Shown: one piece after another, positions 17,456 to 25,911 of the stretch
Layout: the number at the start of each line of letters is the position of its first letter
How positions within the stretch are numbered: the first letter of the stretch is position 1
Assembly: GCF_000382345.1 (NCBI RefSeq)
Contig: NZ_KB908107.1
Coordinates: 1-64,000 of the forward strand
Direction of reading: 5' to 3'
Length of the DNA stretch: 64,000 nt
Source: Massilia niastensis DSM 21313
GTDB lineage: Bacteria > Pseudomonadota > Gammaproteobacteria > Burkholderiales > Burkholderiaceae_D
Position numbers and translations under genes: made by a program
The notes under the pieces: generated by a model
What the model was told of the DNA's origin: nothing
Seen by the model: the letters and a program-made list of their open reading frames with translations, nothing else
The model's database searches: none

Positions 17456-18487
17456 TCAGGCGTCGGCGACCTTCAGCACCAGCTTGCCGAGGTTGCGGCC
17501 CTCGAACAGCATCAGGAGCGCCTGCGGGAACTGCTCGAAGCCCTCGACCACGTGCTCGTGGCTCTTGACCGCGCCTTGCCGGAGCAGCTGCGCCAGCTCG
17601 GCCACCGCTTCCGGATAGCGGGCCGCGTAGTCGAACACTACCATGCCCTCCATGCGCGCACGGTTAACCAGCAGCGACAGGTAGTTCGACGGCCCCTTCA
17701 CCGGCGCGGTCGCGTTGTATTGCGAGATCGCGCCGCAGATGACGATGCGCGCCTTCATGTTGATGCGCGTGAGGACGGTGTCGAGGATCTCGCCGCCGAC
17801 GTTGTCGAAATAGACGTCCACGCCCTGCGGGCAATGTTCCTTCAGGCCAGCGGCCACCTTGCCGGCCTTGTAGTCGATGCAGGCGTCGAAGCCGAGCTGC
17901 TCGACCGCGAAGCGGCATTTGTCGGCGCCGCCGGCGATGCCGACCACGCGGCAACCCATGTGCTTCGCGACCTGGCCGACCGTCATCCCGACCGCGCCGG
18001 CCGCGCCCGACACCACCACCGTCTCGCCGGCCCTGGCCTGGCCGACCTCGCGCAGGCCGAACCAGGCGGTCATGCCGGGCATGCCGAGGATGTTCAGCCA
18101 GGCCGTGGCCGGGGCCATGCGGAGATCGACCTTGACGAAGCCGGCCGCCTTGTCGTCGGCCGGCCCGGACCAGTAGCGCTGCACCCCGGGTGCGCCCACC
18201 ACGTGGTCGCCGACGGCGAAGCGCGGCGAGCGCGACGCGACCACCACGCCCAGTCCGCCGGCGCGCATGACTTCGCCGATGGCGACCGGACGGATGTAGG
18301 ATTTGCCTTCGTTCATCCAGCCGCGCATGGCCGGATCGAGCGACAGGTACAGCACCTTGACGACGATCCCGCCTTCCTCGGCGGCGGCGACCGCCTGTTC
18401 GTGGAACTGCCAGTCGTGCGGCTGCGGCAGGCCGTTCGGGCGCGCCGCCAGGAGGAACTGCTGGTTGGGGGGGAAGGTGTTCGTCAT
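17456..18487 (-). CDS. NADPH-dependent zinc-free medium-chain reductase (CurA/leukotriene B4 dehydrogenase type)
   Basis: A 343-residue MDR-superfamily enzyme of the group reducing the C=C bond of enones (E. coli CurA, prostaglandin reductases). Near the N-terminus is YLSLDPAMRGWM, mid-protein MTAWFGLREVG, then the nucleotide-binding SGAAGAVGMTVGQVAK (about 150-165). The zinc-site Cys residues of alcohol dehydrogenases are absent. The start MTNTFPPNQQFLLAARP fits CurA proteins. It is divergent from yaeQ, 118 bases apart, with no operon partner. Confidence 0.9.
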   Translation of the reverse strand: MTNTFPPNQQFLLAARPNGLPQPHDWQFHEQAVAAAEEGGIVVKVLYLSLDPAMRGWMNEGKSYIRPVAIGEVMRAGGLGVVVASRSPRFAVGDHVVGAPGVQRYWSGPADDKAAGFVKVDLRMAPATAWLNILGMPGMTAWFGLREVGQARAGETVVVSGAAGAVGMTVGQVAKHMGCRVVGIAGGADKCRFAVEQLGFDACIDYKAGKVAAGLKEHCPQGVDVYFDNVGGEILDTVLTRINMKARIVICGAISQYNATAPVKGPSNYLSLLVNRARMEGMVVFDYAARYPEAVAELAQLLRQGAVKSHEHVVEGFEQFPQALLMLFEGRNLGKLVLKVADA

Positions 18488-18605
18488 CCTGGTCTCCTTG
18501 AGTTGTTTTTGGCAACAAGACTATACCGCCTTCGTGCCCCGTGGTGCGGCGCATGCGACAATAGCGGGTTACCCGATCCATCAACATAACCAAGCAAAAG
18601 CACCA

Positions 18606-19148
18606 ATGGCTCTCAAAGCGACCATCTACAAGGCCGACCTCTCGATCGCAGACATGGACCGGCATTACTACGGCGACCACAGCCTGACCATCGCGCGCCA
18701 CCCGTCCGAAACCGACGAGCGCGTGATGATCCGCGTGCTGGCCTTCGCCCTGCATGCCCACCCCGCGCTGGGCTTCACCAAGGGCCTGTTCGACACCGAC
18801 GAGCCCGACCTGTGGCAGAAAGACCTGACCGGCGCGATCGACCTGTGGGTCGAAGTCGGCCAGCCCGACGAGAAGCGCATCCTGAAGGCCAGTGCGCGCG
18901 CCGAAAAAGTGGTGGTGTACAGCTACAGCGCCACCAGCCACATCTGGTTCAAGGGGATCGCCAACAAGATCGAGCGCACCAGGAATGTCTCCGTCGTCAA
19001 CATCCCGGCCGACACCAGCGCCCAGCTGGAAAAGCTGGCGCAGCGCTCGATGCAGCTGCAGTGCACGATCCAGGACGGCCAGGTGTGGCTGACGAATGGG
19101 GTCGACACCGTGCTGGTCGAGCGCGAAATGTTCCGCGATAAAGCCTGA
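18606..19148 (+). CDS. yaeQ: YaeQ-family protein
   Basis: A 180-residue protein starting MALKATIYKADLSIADMDR, the family hallmark. YaeQ adopts a PD-(D/E)xK nuclease-like fold; conserved segments here include DLWQKDLTGAIDLWVEVGQPDEKR and KVVVYSYSATSHIWF. The cellular function is not established. ATG 18606 was chosen over an upstream in-frame start because it matches the family's N-terminus. The copper chaperone follows 63 bases later with a possible TATAAT box at 19173-19178 between them, so it may have its own promoter. Confidence 0.93.
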   Translation: MALKATIYKADLSIADMDRHYYGDHSLTIARHPSETDERVMIRVLAFALHAHPALGFTKGLFDTDEPDLWQKDLTGAIDLWVEVGQPDEKRILKASARAEKVVVYSYSATSHIWFKGIANKIERTRNVSVVNIPADTSAQLEKLAQRSMQLQCTIQDGQVWLTNGVDTVLVEREMFRDKA

Positions 19149-19211
19149 CGCACCCGAGGTCCGGCCCGACGCTATAATCGTCCCTCTCACCCAGACTTAC
19201 CGATCCCGACC

Positions 19212-19661
19212 ATGACCCGACAGTTTCTCGCCCTGCTGGCCGCCGGCCTGTTTTCCGCTACCGCCTGTGCCCAGGTAACCGTGTCCGAACCGTGGATCCG
19301 CGCCACGGTGCCGGCGCAGAAGAGCTCCGGCGCCTTCATGCAGGTGCAGTCGGCGACGCCGGCGCGCCTGGTCGAGGTGCGCACCCCGGTGGCCGGCCGC
19401 GCCGAGCTGCACGAGATGGCGATGGATGGCCAGACCATGCGCATGCGCCAGGTCAAGGAGATCGAACTGCCGGCCGGCAAAGTGGTCAACCTTGCCAGCG
19501 GCGGCTACCACGTGATGCTGCTCGACCTGAAGCGCCAGCTCAAGGAAGGCGAGAGCGTCGAGCTGACCCTGGTGGTCCAGGACGCCGCCCAAAAGCGCCA
19601 GGAAGTCAAGCTGGCGGTGCCGGTGAAACCGCTCACCCACAGCGCCCACGCGGGACACTAG
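19212..19661 (+). CDS. Periplasmic copper chaperone PCu(A)C
   Basis: A 149-residue protein with signal peptide (MTRQFLALLAAGLFSATACAQ) and the PCu(A)C copper-binding pattern: HEMAMDGQTMRMRQV, then GGYHVMLLDL, giving the His/Met ligands of the H(M)x10Mx21HxM motif. It delivers Cu(I) to cytochrome oxidase assembly in the periplasm. The tail SAHAGH adds extra His ligands. The cytochrome oxidase partner Sco is not adjacent. It ends 7 bases from the convergent DUF2807 gene. Confidence 0.92.
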   Translation: MTRQFLALLAAGLFSATACAQVTVSEPWIRATVPAQKSSGAFMQVQSATPARLVEVRTPVAGRAELHEMAMDGQTMRMRQVKEIELPAGKVVNLASGGYHVMLLDLKRQLKEGESVELTLVVQDAAQKRQEVKLAVPVKPLTHSAHAGH

Positions 19662-19668
19662 GTAGCGC

Positions 19669-20451
19669 TTACGGGTTGCCCGCCAGGCGGCGGGCATCGC
19701 CCGAACCCACCACCGACTTGCTCACCCGCGGGTCGCCATAGTAGTTGACGTCGCCCGAGCCGGCGATCGTCAGGCTGAGGCTGTCGCGGGCCCAGACCGT
19801 GACGTCGCCCGAGCCGGCCACGCTGATGCTGGCATTCTCGGCCTGCACCTTGCCCAGGTCGACATTCCCCGAACCGCCGATCGAGACCGACAGCTTGCGG
19901 GTCCTGCCGCCGGCGGCGCGGAAGTCGCCGCTGCCGCCCAGGGTGACCGAGGCCGATTCGCTCTCCAGGCTGCGGACATGGATCTTGCCCGAACCGCCCA
20001 GGTCGAACTGCAGGCGCTGGCCGCGCAGGACATCGGCGTCGATGCTGCCCGAACCGCCCAGCGACAGGCGCTCGACCTGGCGCGCGCTCACGTAGATCTT
20101 CAGGTGGCGGCTGCGCAGGTTCAGGTGGCGCTTGGCGGGGCGGATCTTCAGGGTGCCGTCCTCGACGACGGTCTCGATCAGGCCTTGCAGATTGTCGTCG
20201 GTCTCGACCGTGACACTGTCGCTGCCGCCGGTGCGCAGTTCCAGCCGGCCCGGCACTTCCATCGCGATGCCGCTGAAGTGCTCGACCTGGCGCACCTGGC
20301 GCTTGACGCTGCCGCTGCCTTCCACCTGTTCGCCGCTCCACGGCCAGGAGCCGGCGGCGGCCGGCGCGCCGGCGCCGGCCAGCAGGACGGCCAGCACGAG
20401 GGTGCGCAGGACAGGGGTGAAAAGCGGGGAGGAAAGCGTAGTCTTGTTCAT
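19669..20451 (-). CDS. Exported DUF2807 (GIN domain) protein with GSG repeats
   Basis: A 260-residue secreted protein with a signal peptide ending near APAAAG. The mature part shows the repeating LGGSGSIDADV, LGGSGKIHVRS, LGGSGDFRAAG, IGGSGNVDLGK, VAGSGDVTVWA and IAGSGDVNYYG rungs about every 20-22 residues. This is the right-handed parallel beta-helix of DUF2807 'head GIN' proteins. It probably sits in the periplasm or on the surface; the function of the family is unknown. AGGAG lies 6 bases before the ATG at 20451. Confidence 0.85.
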   Translation of the reverse strand: MNKTTLSSPLFTPVLRTLVLAVLLAGAGAPAAAGSWPWSGEQVEGSGSVKRQVRQVEHFSGIAMEVPGRLELRTGGSDSVTVETDDNLQGLIETVVEDGTLKIRPAKRHLNLRSRHLKIYVSARQVERLSLGGSGSIDADVLRGQRLQFDLGGSGKIHVRSLESESASVTLGGSGDFRAAGGRTRKLSVSIGGSGNVDLGKVQAENASISVAGSGDVTVWARDSLSLTIAGSGDVNYYGDPRVSKSVVGSGDARRLAGNP

Positions 20452-20691
20452 GGTGGTCTCCTGGGGACGATGTCATGGAACGCATCCTAATCATGGCACC
20501 CCGCATGCGCCGCGCGTTTGCGACGAACCGCAGCGACCGCCCACCAGAATGCATGCTGGACGGATGGGCCGTCCCGGGTCTTTCCCCGGTCGTTCCCCGG
20601 TCTTTCCCGTGTGTTGCGCTAGGCGCGGCGCGCCACATGCACTAGAATCGTGCGCTTTTTGTCCCCGGCAAGCGCCGGTTGGAGCCTTGCA

Positions 20692-21165
20692 ATGAACCTG
20701 ATTCTTTTCCTGATGGCGTTCTGCGTCGGCATCGCGATGTCGGTGCAGGCGGCCGTCAACAGCCAGCTGGCGCATGCGATCGGCGCCAATTCCGTGGTCG
20801 CCGCCCTGGTCTCCTTCACCTGCGGCACGATCGTCCTGCTGGGCATGGCGCTGGCCAAGGGCGGGCTGGGCGGCACCCTGGCCGCGCTCGCCTCGCAACC
20901 GCTGTGGAAGTTCGCCGGCGGCTTCCTCGGCGCCGCCTTCGTGTTCGGCACCGTGTTCCTGGCGCCGCGCATCGGCCTGCTCAGCCTGATCGTGCTGGTG
21001 ATCGCCGGCCAGCTCCTGACCTCGATGGCGATCGACCACTTCGGCCTGGTCCACATGGCGATGCGCAAGGTCTCGGCGGTGCGCATGGCGGGCGCGCTGG
21101 TGGTGGTGCTGGGCGTGGCGATCACCCTGTTCGGCGACCGTATCGTTGCGAGCATGTCACGTTAA
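20692..21165 (+). CDS. DMT-superfamily membrane protein (DUF606/YdcZ type)
   Basis: A 157-residue protein with five hydrophobic helices, starting MNLILFLMAFCVGIAMSVQAAVNSQL. The AVNSQLAHAIGANSVVAALVSF pattern is the DUF606/YdcZ signature, a half-size relative of EamA transporters that probably acts as a dimer. GGAG at 20681-20684 fixes the start at 20692 rather than the upstream in-frame codon. The substrate is unknown. A TAGAAT box at 20643-20648 may be its -10 element. Confidence 0.87.
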   Translation: MNLILFLMAFCVGIAMSVQAAVNSQLAHAIGANSVVAALVSFTCGTIVLLGMALAKGGLGGTLAALASQPLWKFAGGFLGAAFVFGTVFLAPRIGLLSLIVLVIAGQLLTSMAIDHFGLVHMAMRKVSAVRMAGALVVVLGVAITLFGDRIVASMSR

Positions 21166-21224
21166 GCAATTTTGCTTTCGATATTGCAATTTTTTGCCGG
21201 CGCTGGTTCTATAATGGCCTGCTC

Positions 21225-21264
21225 ATTAATCTTTTAACAGCTCGATTAATCTTTTAACAGCTCG
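21225..21264 (+). repeat. Perfect 20-base tandem repeat in the leader of the PilT-like gene
   Basis: ATTAATCTTTTAACAGCTCG occurs twice head to tail (21225-21244 and 21245-21264), ending 9 bases before the ATG of the PilT-like ATPase. A TATAAT box at 21210-21215 just upstream would place both copies in the 5' untranslated leader. The unit is AT-rich in a GC-rich neighbourhood. It could be a slippage site altering expression or a double regulator site; neither is demonstrated. Confidence 0.75.
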
Positions 21265-21272
21265 CCGGCCAG

Positions 21273-22394
21273 ATGGAACACCACCAGTCCTCGCAGATTC
21301 CCACCCTCTCGTATATCGAAAACGAAGACCACCCGGTATTCGGGACCCTGGTCGAGCAGATCCTGCACCTGCTGAACTCGCGACTGGTGTTTTCGGACAT
21401 CATCATTCACCAGAACAGTCCGCTCATGCTGCGCCAGCCCAAGGGACTGGTGGCGGTGACCGATTCGCCGATTACGAAGGAGGAGCTGGAAGAGTTCTTC
21501 GACGTGATCGAGCCCAACTGGGCCGAGCGCATCGCGGTGCGCGCCTTCGACCGCTCGATCGACCTGCACACGGCGCGCATCCGCGCCAACTGCTTCAGCT
21601 TCCAGGGCAAGAAGCGCCTGGGCTGCGTGATCCGGCGCTTCCCCAAGGAGCCGATGGCGCTGTCCGAGCTGGGCCTGTGGGACGACGAGCGCGAGTTCGC
21701 GCGCCTGACCAGCGGCCTGGTCCTGATCATCGGCGACACCTGCCAGGGCAAGTCGACCACCATGGCCTCGATCCTGGACGAGATCAACCGCCAGCGTTCG
21801 GGCCACATCATCACCATCGAGGATCCGGTCGAGACCCTGATCCCGCAGCGCAAGTGCATCATCACCCAGCGCGAAGTGGGGGAGGACGGCGACGTCGAGA
21901 GCTACTACCTGGGCGCGCTCGACGCGCTGCGCGAGCGGCCGGACGTGATCATGATCGGCGAGATCCGCGACGCCCAGACCGCCCAGGAAGCGCTGGCGCT
22001 GGCCGAGTCGGGCCCGCTGGTGCTGGCCACCCTGCATGCGCGCTCCACCGAACTGGGCCTGCAGAAGATGCTGCGCCTGCTGGGCAATTCGGAAGTCCAG
22101 GCGCAGGCGCTGGCGCACGCGCTGCGCGGGGTGCTGTGCCAGGCGCTGCTGCCTTCGGTCGAGGGCAACCGCTACCACCTGGCGACTGAATGCCTGACCC
22201 CGAGCCCGGCCTTCGTGCGCCTGCTGGAGGCGGGCGACATCGGCGGCATCCGCACCCACATGAACAGCGGCCGCGATCCGGGCTGCCACACGATGAACAC
22301 CTCGCTCGAGCAGCTGCTGGCCGCGCACAAGGTGCGGGTCGACGATGCGCGCAACGCCACCACCGACCGGGTGGCGTTCGCGGACATGATCTGA
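21273..22394 (+). CDS. PilT/PilU-like type IV pilus retraction ATPase (orphan)
   Basis: A 373-residue secretion-type ATPase of the PilT/PilU family. The Walker A loop reads GDTCQGKSTT instead of the usual GPTGSGKSTT, but the GKST core is intact. The Asp box EDPVET, Walker B VIMIGEIRDAQTA, and His box LATLHARST all follow in order. The protein should be cytoplasmic, at the base of type IV pili. It stands alone with no other pil genes nearby, ends 19 bases from the convergent cytochrome gene, and has a tandem repeat in its leader. PilU-like accessory function is as likely as PilT. Confidence 0.88.
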   Translation: MEHHQSSQIPTLSYIENEDHPVFGTLVEQILHLLNSRLVFSDIIIHQNSPLMLRQPKGLVAVTDSPITKEELEEFFDVIEPNWAERIAVRAFDRSIDLHTARIRANCFSFQGKKRLGCVIRRFPKEPMALSELGLWDDEREFARLTSGLVLIIGDTCQGKSTTMASILDEINRQRSGHIITIEDPVETLIPQRKCIITQREVGEDGDVESYYLGALDALRERPDVIMIGEIRDAQTAQEALALAESGPLVLATLHARSTELGLQKMLRLLGNSEVQAQALAHALRGVLCQALLPSVEGNRYHLATECLTPSPAFVRLLEAGDIGGIRTHMNSGRDPGCHTMNTSLEQLLAAHKVRVDDARNATTDRVAFADMI

Positions 22395-22413
22395 GAACCT
22401 GTCCCGGCAGGTC

Positions 22414-23682
22414 CTAATCGGATCCGGACACCGCGCGGTAGCGGTTCACCTCGGAACCGCGTACCGGCGGGGCCGCGTTGCCCCAGCTGGCACGCACATA
22501 GGTCAGCACCGCCGCCACCTGGGCGTCGTTCAGTTCGTGGCTGTAGGGCGGCATGCCGTAGGGGCGCGGATTGCCCGCGGTCCCGGGCGGGAAGCCGCCG
22601 TTCATCACCATCCGGATCGCATTCACCGCCGGCGTCAGCGTCACCGCGCGGTTGCCCGCCAGCGGCGGGTAGGCGGGCGGCTTGCCCCGTCCGTCCGCGC
22701 CATGGCAGTCCACGCACTGCGCTTCGTAGATCCTGCGGCCTTCCAGCAGTACCTGCTCGCTGGCCGGCTCGCCCGGGCCAGGGGCCGGGCTGTCGCCCGC
22801 CGGCAGCGATTTCAGGTAGTCCGCCATCGCCTCCAGGTCGGCGGGCAGGAGGTGCTGCAGGCTGCGCGCCACCACTTCCGCCATCGGTCCGGTGGCCGAG
22901 CCGCGCGGCGAGACGCCGGTGCCCAGCAGCGCGACGATGTGCGCCCGTTCCCAGTCTTTCATGCCGGCCTCGCCGCTCGACGCCAGCGAAGGCGCATACC
23001 AGCCGATGCTCGGAATCAGGCCGCCGGACAGGGTGTCGCCGCTGGCGCCGAAGCGGTTGCGCGTGCTGTGGCAGGCGCTGCAATGTCCCAGTCCCTCGAC
23101 CAGGTAGGCGCCGCGGTTCCATTCGGCGCCGCGCGCCGGCTGCGGCGCGTAGACGCCGGGCCGGAAGTACAGCAGGCGCCAGCCGGCCAGCAGGGCCTGC
23201 TGGTCGTAGGGGAAGCGCAGTTCGTGCGGCCGGTTCGGCTGGCGCTTCGGCGGCAGGCTCCGGAAGTAGGCGAACAGGGCGTCCGAGTCCGGGCGCGTGA
23301 CCCGGGTGTAGTTGGTGTAGGGGAAGGCCGGGTAGAGCAGGCGGCCGTCGCGGGCGATGCCGTTGTGCAGGGCATTCCAGAAGTCGTCGGCGCTCCAGTC
23401 GCCGATGCCGGTCTCGCGGTCCGGCGTCAGGTTGGGGCCGTACAGGCGGCCGAACGGGGTGTCGAGCGCGCGTCCGCCAGCGTAGGCCGCGCCGCCGCGC
23501 GCCGTGTGGCAGGCGATGCAGTCGCCGGCGCGCGCCAGGTAGGCGCCGCGCGCGATGTTGTCCGGGGTGGCGGCCCAGGCCGCGGGTGACGCGGCCGGCA
23601 CGTGGCGGGCGCGCGGCCAGGCGATGAGCACGGCGGCGGCGGCCGCGCCGACCAGGACCAGGAGGGCGAGGGTCTTCTTCAT
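22414..23682 (-). CDS. Triheme c-type cytochrome, dehydrogenase subunit type
   Basis: A 422-residue protein with an N-terminal membrane-anchor/signal segment and three haem-binding motifs, CIACH, CSACH and CVDCH. The N-terminal pattern GAYLARAGDCIACHT, then FGRLYGPNLTPD and WNALHNGIARDGRLLYPAFPYTNYT, is that of the cytochrome subunits of membrane alcohol and gluconate dehydrogenases, which pass electrons to ubiquinone or an oxidase. It is encoded downstream of, and overlaps by 4 bases, a diheme cytochrome c gene. It might serve the GMC enzyme at 4402-6030, but that is inference. Confidence 0.9.
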   Translation of the reverse strand: MKKTLALLVLVGAAAAAVLIAWPRARHVPAASPAAWAATPDNIARGAYLARAGDCIACHTARGGAAYAGGRALDTPFGRLYGPNLTPDRETGIGDWSADDFWNALHNGIARDGRLLYPAFPYTNYTRVTRPDSDALFAYFRSLPPKRQPNRPHELRFPYDQQALLAGWRLLYFRPGVYAPQPARGAEWNRGAYLVEGLGHCSACHSTRNRFGASGDTLSGGLIPSIGWYAPSLASSGEAGMKDWERAHIVALLGTGVSPRGSATGPMAEVVARSLQHLLPADLEAMADYLKSLPAGDSPAPGPGEPASEQVLLEGRRIYEAQCVDCHGADGRGKPPAYPPLAGNRAVTLTPAVNAIRMVMNGGFPPGTAGNPRPYGMPPYSHELNDAQVAAVLTYVRASWGNAAPPVRGSEVNRYRAVSGSD

Positions 23683-24398
23683 GGCCGTTCCGGGGCGCTG
23701 CCGCAGGCCAGCGGCAAGGGGCGGGCGATCGCGGCCGCCGGGCGTGCATCGGCGGGCGCCGGCTGGGCCGCCAGCCAGCCCGAGACCGCGGCCACGTCTT
23801 CCAGCGACAGGCGCGAGGTGACCTGGGCCATGCAGTCGGGAGCGTGGGCGCGCCGCACGCCGTTGCGCCAGGCGCCGAACTGGGCGTTGACATAATCGCG
23901 CGGCAGGCCGAGCAGGCCGGGAATCGCCGGCTCGACCCCGGTCAGGCGCTGGCCGTGGCAGGCCACGCAGGCCGGCAGCTTGCGCGCCGCGTCGCCGTCG
24001 AACACCAGCTGGCGCCCGCGCGCGAGCAGCCGGGCCGTCGCGTCAACGGGCGCGGGCCGGGGCGCGGGCGGGTGCTGGGACGCGAAGTGGCCGGCGATCT
24101 CGCGCAGGTAGTCATCGGGCAGGTGGTCGACCAGGTAGGTCATCAGGGGATACTGGCGCCGGCCTTCGCGGAAGTTCAGCAGCTGGTTGTACAGGTAGCC
24201 CGCCGGCTTGCCGGCGATGCGCGGGAAGTAGCTGTCGTTGACCGGGTTGCCGCGCGCATCGACGCGCGCGTGGCAGGAGGTGCAGGCCAGCAGGCGCTGG
24301 GCCAGGGTGTCGGGGACGGCCTGGGGCGCGGCCTGGACTCCCAGGGCGGCCAGTCCGAGCAGCGCAGCGGCCGGCAGGCGCAGGCATCGTGATCTCAT
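23679..24398 (-). CDS. Diheme cytochrome c (c4-like)
   Basis: A 239-residue exported protein with a signal peptide (MRSRCLRLPAAALLGLAALGVQA) and two CxxCH motifs, CTSCH and CVACH, about 110 residues apart. The pattern PRIAGKPAGYLYNQLLNFREGRRQYPLM is typical of cytochrome c4/c553-type proteins. It probably carries electrons in the periplasm together with the triheme cytochrome whose gene follows with a 4-base overlap. The start codon sits inside a 10-base direct repeat (24389-24408). Confidence 0.88.
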   Translation of the reverse strand: MRSRCLRLPAAALLGLAALGVQAAPQAVPDTLAQRLLACTSCHARVDARGNPVNDSYFPRIAGKPAGYLYNQLLNFREGRRQYPLMTYLVDHLPDDYLREIAGHFASQHPPAPRPAPVDATARLLARGRQLVFDGDAARKLPACVACHGQRLTGVEPAIPGLLGLPRDYVNAQFGAWRNGVRRAHAPDCMAQVTSRLSLEDVAAVSGWLAAQPAPADARPAAAIARPLPLACGSAPERP

Positions 24399-24445
24399 GT
24401 GATCTCACAGCAACGAAGGTGGCTGAATGATAACGCGGATCGATG

Positions 24446-24466
24446 CCGGACGGCTCATCCGTCCGG
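24446..24466 (-). terminator. Hairpin downstream of the RNase D-like gene
   Basis: CCGGACGG and CCGTCCGG form a perfect 8-base stem with a 5-base loop, 17-37 bases past the stop of the exonuclease gene on the minus strand. No T-tract follows, so termination is tentative. Confidence 0.4.
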
Positions 24467-24482
24467 TGGAAGCGCTGCCGGC

Positions 24483-25076
24483 TCAGGCCGGCGGATTCGC
24501 GCGCCAGTAGCGGTAGATGCGCAGCGCCACATGGGCGTCGTCGGCCGCATACTGCATCTGCTTGTCGCTCAGCCTGGGCAGCGCCCAGTTGGTGGTGGTG
24601 ATGCGGCGCGATTTCTGCAGCCGCTGGCCGAAGAAGCGCGCCACCGCGCTCTTCGCGCCGAGCGCGTTGCGTTCGCCGCGCCGCAGCGCGGTCGACAGGT
24701 CGAGCACGTTCTGCGGTTCGATGCCCAGCTTGGCGCGCAGGCGCCGCAGGTCGTCGCCGAGGCCGAAGCCGACCTTCAGGATGCGCTCCGATTCCAGCAC
24801 CGGCTTGAGCACGGTGAGGGCGGTCGCGCTGCCCGCCGGGGTGGCGGTCTGGAACAGGTAGGCGAGCTCGTCGGTGGCAAGCTGCACCAGGTGCGGCCCG
24901 GTCGAGACCTCGCCCTTGGCGAAGGTGGGCTTGGATTCGGTGTCGAAGCCGAGCACGTCGGCCTTCAACAGGGCCGCCAGCGCAGCGGCGGCCTCGGCCT
25001 CGGTCCGGATCAGGCGCACATCGGCCATCCCGATGCCGGCATAAGGCGGCAGCAGCTCTTCGGGGGCGACCGTCAT
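24483..25076 (-). CDS. 3'-5' exonuclease domain protein (RNase D-like, DEDDy)
   Basis: About 197 residues covering only the DEDD exonuclease domain: Exo I LGFDTESKPTF, Exo II VGFGLGDDLRRLR, and Exo III with Tyr, YAADDAHVALRIYRYW. RNase D proper has extra HRDC domains (about 370 residues), which are absent here. It likely trims RNA or DNA 3' ends using two metal ions. The start is ATG 25076 or GTG 25082; either way it begins within about 10 bases of the stop of the proQ-like gene, so the two RNA-related genes form an operon. Confidence 0.87.
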   Translation of the reverse strand: MTVAPEELLPPYAGIGMADVRLIRTEAEAAAALAALLKADVLGFDTESKPTFAKGEVSTGPHLVQLATDELAYLFQTATPAGSATALTVLKPVLESERILKVGFGLGDDLRRLRAKLGIEPQNVLDLSTALRRGERNALGAKSAVARFFGQRLQKSRRITTTNWALPRLSDKQMQYAADDAHVALRIYRYWRANPPA

Positions 25077-25083
25077 CGGCACA

Positions 25084-25590
25084 TCAGTTGCGCGAAAACT
25101 TGGAGGCGAGCGCCTTCAGCTTTTCCTGGCGCAGGCGGTTCGCTTCTTCTTCGGCGGCGGCGTCGCGTTCGGCCTTCTTGCGCTCGGCTTCCTTCTTGAA
25201 GCGCTGCTGCAATTGTTCCTTGGCATGCAGGCGGTGGGTGTCGGTCACCTCGGCGCCCGGGGTGCCGTCCAGGTCGAAGCGGACCGTGGCCTTTTCCATG
25301 GCGCGCAGGTAGCGCATCGATCCCGTGTGGATGCCGAGCGCGGCGCGCATGGTCTTGCGGTCCAGGCCGGGCATACGGGCCAGCAACTGCTTGTCGATGC
25401 CGATCGCCAGCGGCAGGCAGTCGCGGAAGGCGGGAAACTCCTGCTGGAGCTGCTTGAGCAGTGCGCGGGCCGACGGTGCGGGCGCCGCAGGCGCTGCAGG
25501 CGCTGCAGGTGCTGGCGCACTCTCCGGAGCAGCGGGGGCGGCAGTGGTTTCGGCGGACTCAGCAGGGGAATTGGTATTCATTGACTTCAT
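25084..25590 (-). CDS. ProQ/FinO-family RNA chaperone
   Basis: A 168-residue protein. Residues 1-45 are Ala/Pro-rich and probably flexible. The FinO/ProQ domain follows: ALLKQLQQEFPAFRDCLPLAIGI near 50-75, then MRAALGIHTGSMRYLRAM near 90-108. A Lys/Arg/Glu-rich helical tail (QQRFKKEAERKKAERDAAAEEE) completes it. The family binds structured small RNAs and mRNA 3' ends. ATG 25590 (MKSMNTNS) or ATG 25581 are plausible starts; the longer upstream frame has no coding character. It is in an operon with the RNase D-like exonuclease. Confidence 0.87.
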   Translation of the reverse strand: MKSMNTNSPAESAETTAAPAAPESAPAPAAPAAPAAPAPSARALLKQLQQEFPAFRDCLPLAIGIDKQLLARMPGLDRKTMRAALGIHTGSMRYLRAMEKATVRFDLDGTPGAEVTDTHRLHAKEQLQQRFKKEAERKKAERDAAAEEEANRLRQEKLKALASKFSRN

Positions 25591-25849
25591 TGTAAGAAAA
25601 ACGGGAAAGCGAAGGATAGCATGTCGCTCGGACGAGCATTGTACTTGTTCCAACGGCACATGTTGGGAATTCCACGACAAGGGGGCGGCAGGGCCTGGAG
25701 AAATCGTGTATGATCCGCCTCTTGCCTTGCGTGCGGCTTGTGCCCACGCAGACCGACCGGAGAAGCGGGCGCAGCCAGCCACTATGCGGATTGGTTATAT
25801 CCATTATCGGATAATTCAATTATCACCGATTCTTGCTTTGGGGCATAAT

Positions 25850-25911
25850 GCTGCCTTCCCATTCTTCTAGAAGAATAGATGCAAGCCCGTTTCAGCCACG
25901 GGCTTTTTTTC
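25850..25911 (+). ncRNA. Possible small RNA or terminated leader between proQ and rpoD
   Basis: Two structured elements lie in tandem: a perfect 16-base palindrome ATTCTTCTAGAAGAAT (25861-25876), and an intrinsic terminator made of AAGCCCGT / ACGGGCTT (25883-25905) followed by an unbroken T-tract to 25910. A CATAAT box at 25844-25849 could be a -10 element, giving a transcript of about 55 bases. No open frame ends here, so the terminator needs some other transcript to stop. The rest of the 25591-26137 gap holds the proQ upstream region and the rpoD leader, where I see no clear promoter. Confidence 0.4.
25883..25910 (+). terminator. Rho-independent terminator upstream of rpoD
   Basis: An 8-base stem AAGCCCGT / ACGGGCTT with a 7-base loop is followed by seven T. 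It is 228 bases ahead of the rpoD start and reads in the rpoD direction, so it ends an upstream short transcript or attenuates rpoD. Confidence 0.75.
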
